Shown here piece after piece: positions 1 through 7,101 of a stretch of 15,573 nucleotides of DNA. The notes beneath the pieces are model-generated. The model was not told where the DNA came from. It saw only the letters and a list, made by a program, of their open reading frames with translations, and did no database searches. The position numbers were made by a program, and so were the translations under genes. This stretch comes from Desulfobacteraceae bacterium UBA5623. Its GTDB lineage: Bacteria; Desulfobacterota; DSM-4660; Desulfatiglandales; Desulfatiglandaceae. The stretch spans positions 1 to 15,573 of the forward strand of contig DIKH01000340.1 in assembly GCA_002424495.1 (NCBI GenBank). Reading direction: 5' to 3'. Numbering within the stretch: the first letter of the stretch is position 1; every line of letters begins with the position of its first letter.

Positions 1-26
1 AAACAATAAAGGTTACATGGTACTAA

Positions 27-1217
27 TCACTCCATGTTAAATCCTGCTGATCGTAGCAGGTCCCTAACCTGACTGACTTCCTTCTTTTCGAATATGGCCC
101 TTGTAATCTTGTCAAAACCCTTTGTCTCGCCAAGCATGATGCAGCCAACAATCTTCTCATCTTTTATGGCAACCTTCTTGTAGACCTTTTCATCTGAAAT
201 GACTTTTGATTCATGTCTTCCTTCTGCATCAATATCTCCGGCTGAGGCCAGATCAATGCCCACTACCTTTAGAGTATTGGCCATTGTTGTGCCGGCATAA
301 CTTGAATCCCCTCCTGCCATATTGATGCCGGCGATTCTTCCCTGCTCCATCGCCGCCGGCCATATACCGTAAGTGAAACCATTGAACTCAGCCACATCGC
401 CTGCCGCAAAGACATCAGGCGTACTTGACCTGAGGCGATCATCAACCTTTATTCCCTTGTCATGGTCAATACCCAAAGATTTGGCCAGTTCAACGTTAGG
501 GCGAACACCGGCAGACACAATTATCATTTCTGCCCGCAATTCTTCACCGCTCTCAAGAATTATGCTACTGACTTTTTCATCTCCGGTAATCTCCTTTGTT
601 CTTGCTCCAAGCCGGAATGAAAAGCCCATTTCCTCCATAATTGTCTGAAGTCTTTTCGCTCCCTCAATATCAAGCTGCCTTGGCAAGAGCCTCGGAAAAA
701 ATTCCACCACCTTTACTTCCTTACCTATTTTTCTTAAAGCATTTCCTGCCTCAAGCCCTAATAAGCCGCCGCCAATAATAACTACATTTGTGGCGTTTTT
801 AGCATAAGAACTGATTTCTCGGGCATCCTTTATTGAACGTACTGCAAACACACCCCTTTTATCTGAACCGGAAATTGGTGGAAAAAAAGAGCTGCTTCCG
901 GCAGCAATCAGGAGGATGTCATATTTAAGCCTTTCGCCATTGTTAGAAATGATAAACTTCTTCCCTACATCACCATCAACTATCCGGGTATTCAACTTCA
1001 CTCTGATATCCAGATCTTTATACCACTTATCATTTCTTGCAATCAGACTCTGCTCACTTATGTCCTGGGATATATATTCATTAAGTCTAATCCTGTAATA
1101 AAACGGTAAATCTTCATCGCTTACTACGGTGATACTGGCATCTTTACTGTTCCTTCGGATATGCTCGGCAGAAGTAGTTCCAGCCACACCGTTTCCGATA
1201 ATAACGTAATCCGTCAT
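27..1217 (-). CDS. NAD(P)/FAD-dependent oxidoreductase, NADH:rubredoxin reductase type
   Basis: This 396-residue flavoprotein most likely moves electrons from NAD(P)H through FAD to a small iron protein such as rubredoxin. Visible motifs are an N-terminal FAD dinucleotide fold (GNGVAG, residues 8-13), a central NAD(P) fold (GGGLLGLE, about 149-156) and the second FAD motif (VFAAGD, about 269-274). It lacks the redox CxxC of thioredoxin or lipoamide reductases. The architecture and length match the pyridine nucleotide-disulfide oxidoreductase superfamily branch that holds NADH-rubredoxin reductase and the N-terminal part of assimilatory nitrite reductase. The ATG at 1217 follows a GGAG-like ribosome site. 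It is the last complete gene of the run, 36 bases after the ZIP gene. The rubredoxins, FprA and superoxide reductase upstream support the rubredoxin-reductase role, but partner and cofactor preference are inferred. Another low-potential acceptor is possible. Confidence 0.85.
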   Translation of the reverse strand: MTDYVIIGNGVAGTTSAEHIRRNSKDASITVVSDEDLPFYYRIRLNEYISQDISEQSLIARNDKWYKDLDIRVKLNTRIVDGDVGKKFIISNNGERLKYDILLIAAGSSSFFPPISGSDKRGVFAVRSIKDAREISSYAKNATNVVIIGGGLLGLEAGNALRKIGKEVKVVEFFPRLLPRQLDIEGAKRLQTIMEEMGFSFRLGARTKEITGDEKVSSIILESGEELRAEMIIVSAGVRPNVELAKSLGIDHDKGIKVDDRLRSSTPDVFAAGDVAEFNGFTYGIWPAAMEQGRIAGINMAGGDSSYAGTTMANTLKVVGIDLASAGDIDAEGRHESKVISDEKVYKKVAIKDEKIVGCIMLGETKGFDKITRAIFEKKEVSQVRDLLRSAGFNME

Positions 1218-1253
1218 TTCATAATCTCCTTTCCGCGTTGTCGGCGTTAGTGA

Positions 1254-2000
1254 TTAATCCAGAACAATCTTTGACAGTATGTATAATATTATTACCCCAA
1301 AAAGCAGATATCCGGCATTTACAAGCCCTTTTTCTTCATGAGTTTCAGGGATCAGGTCTGAGGCCGCGATATAGAGAAAAGATCCCCCAGCCATGGCGAG
1401 TAAAATTCCCATGGTTGAATCTGATAGCCCACTGCCAAAAATAAGGGTCAAAATTGCACCGGCAGGAGTAGCAAGGGCCACGGCAATGGATAATATTACG
1501 GCTGTTTTTCTCTCCATTGAATTAATCAACAACGCTAGTGTAGTTGCGCCCTCTGGCAGTTCGTGAGCAATAACGCCCACGGAGGTCATAAGACCCAGTT
1601 TCGGATTACTCTCAAATCCCACACCAATAATCACCCCATCAATCATGGAATGTAAAAAAAGCCCTGAAAACATAACCATCCCCTTTTGGTGCATCGGGTT
1701 TGACTTTTTACTAAAGTGGATCTCAGCACCGGAATGGATCACAATAAAGCTTTCAAGTAGATAAAAAAGAAGAAACCCCCATAAAATAAAATTCAGGGCA
1801 TTTTGAGTAAGGTGCAATGATTCCGGAAGCAGGTGAAAAAAGGCAATTCCCAGGATCAGGCCGGCGGCGAATGAGTTTACATAGTGCGAATATCGAAGAA
1901 CTGAAGCCTCATAAAAGACAACAAATATAATACCCAGGATCGTAGAGAATCCGGCAATGGCGCTGTATAGGATAACGCATCCTTCAAGACTCAAACTCAT
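1254..2000 (-). CDS. ZIP family divalent metal transporter
   Basis: A 248-residue, strongly hydrophobic membrane protein of the ZIP (ZRT/IRT-like) family, which normally moves Zn, Fe or Mn into the cytoplasm. The two diagnostic metal-site helices are clear: HSMIDG at about residues 117-122 and HELPEG at about 146-151. A third conserved patch, DLIPETH, lies at 215-221. About eight membrane segments can be seen. A longer reading with an in-frame ATG at 2054 would overlap the CDF gene by 46 bases and begin with a basic stretch unlike ZIP proteins. I prefer the ATG at 2000, eight bases after the CDF stop, although its ribosome site is weak (AAGGG some 13 bases upstream). The metal carried cannot be read from the sequence. 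The direct coupling to an exporter of the opposite direction is notable. Confidence 0.88.
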   Translation of the reverse strand: MSLSLEGCVILYSAIAGFSTILGIIFVVFYEASVLRYSHYVNSFAAGLILGIAFFHLLPESLHLTQNALNFILWGFLLFYLLESFIVIHSGAEIHFSKKSNPMHQKGMVMFSGLFLHSMIDGVIIGVGFESNPKLGLMTSVGVIAHELPEGATTLALLINSMERKTAVILSIAVALATPAGAILTLIFGSGLSDSTMGILLAMAGGSFLYIAASDLIPETHEEKGLVNAGYLLFGVIILYILSKIVLD

Positions 2001-2008
2001 TCCTTTTT

Positions 2009-2953
2009 TTACACCCTTATACCCTTGAGCAACCCGTCTCCGCAAGATTCGCATTCAAATTCAATAGTCGTATGTCCCATTCCATATCTGTTGCGAAGAA
2101 TAGTTTTTATTTCTTGTAAAATTAAGGCGCTCTTGCTGGTCGGGATATCGTCAATCAGGACATGGGCGCTGATAGCATGAATTCCGGTTGTAATTGTCCA
2201 CAGATGGATATGATGGACATCTTTCACCCCCTCAACGGCTTGCAAATCCTTGACCAGTTTTTCCAAGTCAATTTCTTTCGGCGTTGCCTCGAGGAATATG
2301 TCAATTGCCTCCTTAACAAGACCATAGGCGCCCCTTAAGATTAACATCCCGATCAAAAAGCCGATTATGGAGTCAATCGTATACCATTCTGTGTAAATAA
2401 TAAGTACACCGCCGACAATTACGCCCACCGACGATATAGCATCTCCCACCAGATGAAAAAAGGCCGATTTTACGTTTAAATTCTTCTTTGCCGATTGACC
2501 CAGGATGGCAATGCCGGCCCCGTTTGCAATGAGCCCCACCATGGCAACGCCAAGCATATACACGCCCTTGATAGTTTCAGGGTGGACGAACCTTTCATAT
2601 GCCTTCATAAAAATAACAACAGCTATTCCTATAAGCAAAATGCCGTTAAAAAATGCCGCCAGTATCTCAAGACGATAGAAACCGTATGTCTTTGAAAGCG
2701 TAGGAGGCCTTTTGGCGAATTTCATGGCGACGATGCTCAACAATAGGGCCAGTATATCTGTAAGCATATGCCCTGCATCACTCAACAGGGCAAGGCTGTT
2801 GGCAAGCAGGCCACCTATCACCTCTGCTATCATAACCACAGATGTGATCAGCAATACAATCAGCATTTTTTGCTGGCTGGAGGAAGCTTCACTATTATTG
2901 CAATTACTATGGGTATGACTTGTGTGCATCTGTTGCAGCAATTTGATTTTCAT
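2009..2953 (-). CDS. Cation diffusion facilitator (CDF) metal exporter
   Basis: A 314-residue CDF transporter of the CzcD/ZitB/ZnT type, which exports Zn2+ (or Co2+, Fe2+, Cd2+) in exchange for protons. An N-terminal His-rich stretch (HTSHTH, about residues 10-15) is followed by six hydrophobic segments. The two intramembrane HxxxD metal half-sites are at H62/D66 and H167/D171. A cytoplasmic C-terminal domain with the typical VHHIHLW segment (about 246-252) follows. H/D in both half-sites is the pattern usually linked to Zn selectivity in this family, so zinc is the best guess. The start codon is one base after the stop of the FTR-like gene, and its own ribosome site is poor, so translational coupling is likely. 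It carries a Cys-rich tail (CESCGD, about 301-306) that may bind metal. Confidence 0.9.
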   Translation of the reverse strand: MKIKLLQQMHTSHTHSNCNNSEASSSQQKMLIVLLITSVVMIAEVIGGLLANSLALLSDAGHMLTDILALLLSIVAMKFAKRPPTLSKTYGFYRLEILAAFFNGILLIGIAVVIFMKAYERFVHPETIKGVYMLGVAMVGLIANGAGIAILGQSAKKNLNVKSAFFHLVGDAISSVGVIVGGVLIIYTEWYTIDSIIGFLIGMLILRGAYGLVKEAIDIFLEATPKEIDLEKLVKDLQAVEGVKDVHHIHLWTITTGIHAISAHVLIDDIPTSKSALILQEIKTILRNRYGMGHTTIEFECESCGDGLLKGIRV

Positions 2954-2954
2954 A

Positions 2955-3287
2955 TTAAAGCATTAGCTCAGGAGGCCTCCTCTCGGGCACATAGCTGTTA
3001 ACGACGCCACGTTCATTCCATTCTTTGGAAACATAAAGATTGCAATAACAGCTCCCATATTCCTTGACATCCTCTTCCCTGTAAACGCAGGGACAGATGA
3101 TATCCGCATCCTTTTTACGATCACCGCTGGCCAGCCTGCAAGGGCATGACATATATCCGTATCGCCCCCTGTTGACAAGCAGGCCGTCAAGAAGTTCCAT
3201 CACCTTTTCATTATCTCTGTTAAAATAGTAACCCTTTGGCTCCTGGATCTTCTTCAGCATCTCATATAACTTCTCAACCTCTTTCAT
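2955..3287 (-). CDS. Ferredoxin-thioredoxin reductase catalytic beta-subunit-like protein
   Basis: A 110-residue protein of the FTR catalytic-subunit family, which carries a [4Fe-4S] cluster next to a redox disulfide and passes single electrons to protein disulfides. The six-plus-one cysteine signature is plain: CPC at 48-50, CPC at 65-67 and CYC at 80-82. Chloroplast-type FTR has CPC-X16-CPC-X8-CHC. Here the spacing is CPC-X14-CPC-X12-CYC and the functionally important His is Tyr. This matches my memory of bacterial and archaeal FTR-like proteins that work without the plant variable subunit. The ATG at 3287 overlaps the glutaredoxin stop by four bases (ATGA), so the two are translationally coupled. 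The neighbouring CGHC glutaredoxin is the obvious partner. No thioredoxin or variable alpha subunit is visible. Confidence 0.88.
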   Translation of the reverse strand: MKEVEKLYEMLKKIQEPKGYYFNRDNEKVMELLDGLLVNRGRYGYMSCPCRLASGDRKKDADIICPCVYREEDVKEYGSCYCNLYVSKEWNERGVVNSYVPERRPPELML

Positions 3288-3535
3288 AATCCAAGCGCCT
3301 CTCTGATTTCATTTTCTTTGAAACCCACAATTACCCTTTCCCCAATTATAATGGTAGGAAAAGAACACTTCGGATTCCATCTTTTAACGTCTTCAAGTAT
3401 GGCCTTTCTCTCCTCTCCCTCGATCAGGTCAACATCTTCAAATTCATATTTTACCGCACAATCATTGAGTAATTGCTTGGTTGCCTTGCAATGACCACAG
3501 GTGCTGAGAGAATACAGTTTAACGGAATTTTCCAT
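3284..3535 (-). CDS. Glutaredoxin family protein (CGHC)
   Basis: A short glutaredoxin-fold redox protein of 83 residues. The N-terminal active site reads STCGHCKATK, giving a CxxC dithiol at about residues 12-15, and the cis-proline loop FPTIII lies near residue 60. It should reduce disulfides or glutathionylated thiols. In many anaerobes such proteins take electrons from thioredoxin or FTR-type reductases rather than glutathione. The reading frame extends to an upstream ATG at 3598, but I choose the ATG at 3535 because it has a GAGGTG ribosome site six to seven bases before it and the fold begins right there (MENSVKLYSLS). It overlaps the FTR-like gene by four bases, which points to a dedicated glutaredoxin and reductase pair. 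It is separated from sufB by about 126 bases, the longest non-coding gap in the window. Confidence 0.85.
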   Translation of the reverse strand: MENSVKLYSLSTCGHCKATKQLLNDCAVKYEFEDVDLIEGEERKAILEDVKRWNPKCSFPTIIIGERVIVGFKENEIREALGL

Positions 3536-3629
3536 TGGACACCTCACTAAGGTAAATAACTTGATTTGACTTAATCCTGCATGAATGAAGATCCGCATGA
3601 ATAATCGCTTACTGAGTTAATGGCAGTGA

Positions 3630-3657
3630 CACGTAACACGTAACGCGTAACGCGTAG
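3630..3657. repeat. Four tandem 7-bp units between sufB and the glutaredoxin gene
   Basis: Four consecutive heptamers are seen: CACGTAA, CACGTAA, CGCGTAA and CGCGTAG. They sit in the 126-base gap after the sufB stop and before the glutaredoxin start. On the coding strand they read as repeated TTACGYG. No hairpin with a T-run is formed, so this is not a classical terminator. I have seen similar acgcgta heptamer arrays in intergenic DNA of deltaproteobacteria-like genomes, but I cannot confirm this here. Confidence 0.8.
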
Positions 3658-3661
3658 ACTG

Positions 3662-4873
3662 TTACAGCACGTCTTTGTCGCTCGCCTCCACAGCGCGATC
3701 AATCTCTGCCTTTAACTGAGGAGGAAGCCCTGGGATATCCACACTCAAAAACCCCCTTACTATTGTTGAAGTCGCCTCATCCTCGCTAAGCCCCCTGGAC
3801 ATAAGATATAATATTTCATCCTGGGCGATTTTGCCTACCGCAGCCTCATGTGACATCTCAACACCATCGGCCTTTCCAGTCAGCTCCGGGATGGCGTGAA
3901 TGGAGCCGCCGTTAATGATTAGGCCACGACATTCCAGATGCGCTTTTACACCATTTACCTCGCCGATCAGATCACCCCTCGCGATTATGTTTCCGCTGTT
4001 GGTTATTGCGCGGGACACTATCTCTGCCTTGGTTTCCTCTGCCTTTAGGAACACTCTGCCTCCAACATCCATTTCAGAACCAGGGCTTCCGACAAGCAGG
4101 CTGTAAAAGCGCGCCGTGGCCCCTTTCCCAACCAGATGTGTCGTTGGATACATCTGCAAAGACTTGACAGGTCTCATACAGATGTAGTTATTGAGAAAAA
4201 GACCACCCTCTTCCACTCTGCCGACGGACCTTGGTCTGACGGCCATCTCCTCAGCCCAGTTATGGATCATGGTAAAGCTGAGCTTTGCATTCTTCTTTAC
4301 ATAAAACTCAGAGATCCCAACATGCAAACCCCTTTTAGCATGGGGAGATGTTGCACAGCCGGTAATTATATGGAGTTCTGATCCCTCTTCGGCAATTATT
4401 ATGTTATGGACATTCTGGCTCAGTCCGTCCTTATCAATATACAGACATGCCTGTACCGGATATATGGTCTTGCTCCCTGGAAGAGCCCTTATGACATAGC
4501 CGTTGTGGAGATCGAGCTCCGCCTTGGAGGTGTATTTATCTGCATCCACTGCTACCAGGTTCCAGTAATATTCGTGAATCCAGTCACATTCCTCCAGGGC
4601 CTTCCTGATAGGAATGATCTCAATGCCTTCCTGCTTGGAGCAGGAATGAATAACCGTTGTATCTTTTTGCACAAAGGTTCCGCAGCGTTCTCTTTCCTGG
4701 GCATCTACGCCTGAAATGATCATCCGCTGTTTATCCACCTCGGAAAGGCTTGTTAAGTCCTCAATATAATCATGAGGAACCGGGCTTGACTGGTAGGATG
4801 CAAGATCAATATCAGGTCCCAATGCCGCCTTCTTGTCGCTTGCCTTTGACGCCATTTCTTCTAAATTGCGCAT
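3662..4873 (-). CDS. sufB: SufB/SufD-family Fe-S cluster assembly scaffold
   Basis: A 403-residue SufBD-family protein, the beta-helix scaffold that with the ATPase SufC assembles and transfers Fe-S clusters. Family landmarks are the ECRGLI strand (a candidate Cys ligand), followed by GGSIHAIPEL, and the C-terminal SHEAAVGKI helix start. The length is close to SufD and shorter than E. coli SufB (about 495). A GTG at 4882 is in frame, but the ATG at 4873 has a strong GAGGAG site eight bases upstream and is chosen. It overlaps the sufC stop by 13 bases, so the pair is coupled. No SufS, SufU, SufA, SufE or second SufB/D lies in the window. This matches the minimal two-gene SufC-SufB type described in anaerobes and archaea (called SMS in recent work, to my memory). 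Confidence 0.87.
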   Translation of the reverse strand: MRNLEEMASKASDKKAALGPDIDLASYQSSPVPHDYIEDLTSLSEVDKQRMIISGVDAQERERCGTFVQKDTTVIHSCSKQEGIEIIPIRKALEECDWIHEYYWNLVAVDADKYTSKAELDLHNGYVIRALPGSKTIYPVQACLYIDKDGLSQNVHNIIIAEEGSELHIITGCATSPHAKRGLHVGISEFYVKKNAKLSFTMIHNWAEEMAVRPRSVGRVEEGGLFLNNYICMRPVKSLQMYPTTHLVGKGATARFYSLLVGSPGSEMDVGGRVFLKAEETKAEIVSRAITNSGNIIARGDLIGEVNGVKAHLECRGLIINGGSIHAIPELTGKADGVEMSHEAAVGKIAQDEILYLMSRGLSEDEATSTIVRGFLSVDIPGLPPQLKAEIDRAVEASDKDVL

Positions 4874-5622
4874 TTTACACACTCCTCATATCCGACTTCA
4901 CTTATACATCTGAAGATCTCTCTTGGGTTGCTTGCGCATGTCATCTCACCCTTAAAGAGGAGCTGACCTTTGTCCGCAGTGATATAATCCAGTATAAAGC
5001 CCGTATGGGTTATTATCAGCCCCATCCTTGTCCTCTCCTTTTTTCTCTCCTTCTGTGACCTAACAGGATCTATGTTGAAGTCCCGCTGAAGAAGTTTACC
5101 GATGGTTGTTCCGATAAGGGACATGTTTTCGAGGTCAACACCAGACTCCGGTTCATCGAAAAGTAAAATCGCCGGGTCCTGGGCCATTAACTGTAAAAGT
5201 TCAGATCGTTTTATCTCCCCACCTGAAAAACCGTCATTGATATCGCGGCCCAGAAAATCAGTAAAATTTACCTGCCCGGCAAGCCCCTCCACATCAACTT
5301 CTTTTTCCTTCCCCGCGCAGATTCTGACCATCTGGTGGGTCTTCACTCCATGAATGGTTGGAGGCCTCTGATAAGACATACCTATTCCCATCCCGGCCCG
5401 TTCATTTACCGGCAGATGGGTTATGTCCTCTCCTTTAAAGATAATTTTCCCCTGTGTTACTTTATATTGCGGGTAGCCCATGATTGTCATCAGCAGGGAT
5501 GTCTTTCCCGACCCGTTTGGCCCAAACAGTATGTGGGTTTCCCCTTGACGGATCTCGAGATCAATGTGCTTTAAGATCTCATTTCCGGCAAGTTCAACCT
5601 TCAAGTCTTCAATCAATAACAT
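4861..5622 (-). CDS. sufC: SufC ABC-type ATPase for Fe-S cluster assembly
   Basis: A 253-residue cytosolic ABC ATPase that drives conformational change in the SufB/D scaffold. Walker A (GPNGSGKTS) is at 34-42, the Q-loop glutamine at about 85, the signature FSGGE at 132-136, Walker B ILLFDEP at 152-158 and the H-loop His at about 206. The short DEPESGVD D-loop is typical of SufC. Residues about 184-200 hold an unusual, very basic stretch (SQKERKKERTR) between Walker B and the H-loop, where standard SufC has only a short turn. The ATG at 5622 follows AAGGAG eight bases upstream. It overlaps the next gene, sufB, by 13 bases. The gene starts 32 bases after the HEAT-like gene. Confidence 0.92.
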   Translation of the reverse strand: MLLIEDLKVELAGNEILKHIDLEIRQGETHILFGPNGSGKTSLLMTIMGYPQYKVTQGKIIFKGEDITHLPVNERAGMGIGMSYQRPPTIHGVKTHQMVRICAGKEKEVDVEGLAGQVNFTDFLGRDINDGFSGGEIKRSELLQLMAQDPAILLFDEPESGVDLENMSLIGTTIGKLLQRDFNIDPVRSQKERKKERTRMGLIITHTGFILDYITADKGQLLFKGEMTCASNPREIFRCISEVGYEECVKCAI

Positions 5623-5654
5623 GGGTTTCTCCTTCTTAGCTGTAAGGTCACATT

Positions 5655-6350
5655 TTAGTTATGGGTAATTATTTCAAGTGCATTTTTCGCCATATCCATT
5701 ACCCGGCAGTTGATCATTTTCCGATTGATATAGATTTGTATCTCAGACGTATCATCTGCAAGATGACCCAGTATCCTTTGAGCGTCTTTCTCACAAATAA
5801 GGCCCATAATCCAGCACGCCAGTCCCCTGACTACCGCATCTTCTGATTCCATATAGGGCATGATGTAACTGGAAGAGTCCGCAATTAGCCCTGGCCGGCC
5901 CTGGGCCAGCCTGCCAATGCCCCATAGGAGCCCACGCTGCAATAGCTGATGTTCCAGATAGTTTCCATCCTTTCTGCCATAAGAAATCAAAATATGCGCA
6001 TATTCCTTTGCAAGACCTTCATGACTAGCGAGGATTTCACCCATGGCCTCAGGGGAACCCCATCCTATGCCGCCTGACTCATCATTGAGATTCCACATAA
6101 GCCTCCTCATGATCACCCTGGCCGATTCCATGTCAGTATCGGCCATCCTTGCCACCACCACACCTATAGCATTAACAGCGGACCATTTGATGACCTGATC
6201 TGTGCTGAGCAAGAATGAAAGAAGGGGATTGACTACTTTTCGGCCCGGAAGATCTGACAGTATCCTGATGATTAAATCATCATCCCCTGATTGCAGAATT
6301 TGACCGACCTTCCGCTTATATCCGCGGTCGCCCCTGTCTTCAGCTTTCAT
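5655..6350 (-). CDS. HEAT-repeat-like conserved protein (DVU0298-type)
   Basis: A 231-residue all-helical protein of unknown function. Repeated helical pairs with patterns such as WSAVNAIGVVV, RGLLWGIGRLA and RGLACWIMGLI resemble HEAT or PBS-lyase repeats. The central segment RRLMWNLNDESGGIGWGSPE is the part I recognise from a family named after Desulfovibrio DVU0298; this is from memory. There are no signal peptide or membrane segments, so it should be cytosolic. HEAT-like repeats usually bind proteins, so a scaffold or assembly-factor role is possible. Its start overlaps the stop of the Cys-rich gene by four bases (ATGA), and sufC follows 32 bases later. That places it next to Fe-S biogenesis, which hints at but does not show a role in metalloprotein assembly. 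Confidence 0.75.
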   Translation of the reverse strand: MKAEDRGDRGYKRKVGQILQSGDDDLIIRILSDLPGRKVVNPLLSFLLSTDQVIKWSAVNAIGVVVARMADTDMESARVIMRRLMWNLNDESGGIGWGSPEAMGEILASHEGLAKEYAHILISYGRKDGNYLEHQLLQRGLLWGIGRLAQGRPGLIADSSSYIMPYMESEDAVVRGLACWIMGLICEKDAQRILGHLADDTSEIQIYINRKMINCRVMDMAKNALEIITHN

Positions 6351-6562
6351 TTTTTATCGCTTGAGTAGAGGATACTTTCCTTCTTCCTTTTCCATTCCAA
6401 AAATTCACCGTGGGTTATAAATGGGCCCAATTCATATAAACAATTTTTATCCGCACCTTTTTTGCACAATTGACATCGTCTTTTGCTGCACATCTGGCAT
6501 TCGAGGCAATCAGGGCATTTTTCTTTTTTATCAGGCAATGACATTGGAATATGGTAATCCAC
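6347..6562 (-). CDS. Small Cys-rich protein coupled to the HEAT-like gene
   Basis: A 71-residue soluble protein of unknown function. Eight cysteines crowd residues about 16-45: CPDC, then CQMC, then CQLC and a single Cys after a KKGADKN loop. This spacing could bind two zinc ions or an Fe-S cluster. The C-terminus is charged and free of Cys. The longest reading starts with GTG at 6562; an internal ATG at 6544 (just before SLPDKKEK) is equally possible, since neither has a good ribosome site. The stop overlaps the start of the HEAT-like gene in an ATGA junction, so the two proteins are probably made in equal amounts and may work together. I believe it is real because of the coupling and the organised Cys pattern. 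Confidence 0.65.
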   Translation of the reverse strand: MDYHIPMSLPDKKEKCPDCLECQMCSKRRCQLCKKGADKNCLYELGPFITHGEFLEWKRKKESILYSSDKK

Positions 6563-6583
6563 ATTATCAAGATTACTCTTTCA

Positions 6584-7036
6584 CTATTTGCGATCTTCTT
6601 CAAAGTAAAGCGTCTGGAACTCTTTTAGCAAATTTCTCAAAGAAGCCACATGCGCGATATCCGTGGTTTGCTTGCACTTCATTGAATCTACAAGCATCTT
6701 GTGCAGCAGAACCAGCTTCTCCCCGTATTTTTCAGAATCGGGCTTTATCCGCTGAGTCAGAAAATATTGAGATACTATATGCTGAAGTTCATCAGCATGT
6801 TTATCCTTGTTCGCGATCCATCGGACCAGCTGATTATAATCAATGGGTTTGCTGTCTTGAAGAACAACTATTTCCTTCATGGACTTTTCAATCGTAGTAA
6901 TATGCTCGGAAATCATCGTAATTCTGGCCTTGTCATCATAAATGCCGCAGGGAACCTCACAGTGGGCAAAGGCCTTAAAGGTTGCAAAGAAAATGCATAG
7001 AATCATTATCATGAACTGAAAACATCTTTTTTCCAT
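6584..7036 (-). CDS. sodN: Nickel superoxide dismutase with N-terminal signal peptide
   Basis: A 150-residue precursor of Ni-SOD, which dismutates superoxide to O2 and H2O2. The nickel hook HCEVPCGIYD occurs at residues 25-34 and gives every ligand of the family: His1, Cys2 and Cys6, plus Tyr9, when numbered from the His. Further family similarity is seen in NQLVRWIANKDKHA. Before the hook lies a classical Sec signal: basic EKR, a hydrophobic core (about residues 6-20) and KAFA just before the His. Cleavage after AFA would expose His1 as the free N-terminus needed for nickel. The ATG at 7036 has a GGAGG site six bases upstream. A longer frame begins at 7105 with an ATGA overlap to the Lon-like stop, but would put 23 extra charged residues before the signal. 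No sodX-type maturation peptidase is visible. The mature protein is about 126 residues, close to the known 117. Confidence 0.88.
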   Translation of the reverse strand: MEKRCFQFMIMILCIFFATFKAFAHCEVPCGIYDDKARITMISEHITTIEKSMKEIVVLQDSKPIDYNQLVRWIANKDKHADELQHIVSQYFLTQRIKPDSEKYGEKLVLLHKMLVDSMKCKQTTDIAHVASLRNLLKEFQTLYFEEDRK

Positions 7037-7101
7037 ATTCCCCTCCTCCATCTTAAGATTCTTTTCTTCCTGTAACAAATTACCGTTTAACAATTCCTGT
7101 A

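Noticed and set aside
6421..6897. 158-residue plus-strand open frame opposite sodN and the Cys-rich gene
   Set aside because: It has no recognisable domain and lies antisense to a Ni-SOD with intact active-site residues, so it is a shadow frame.
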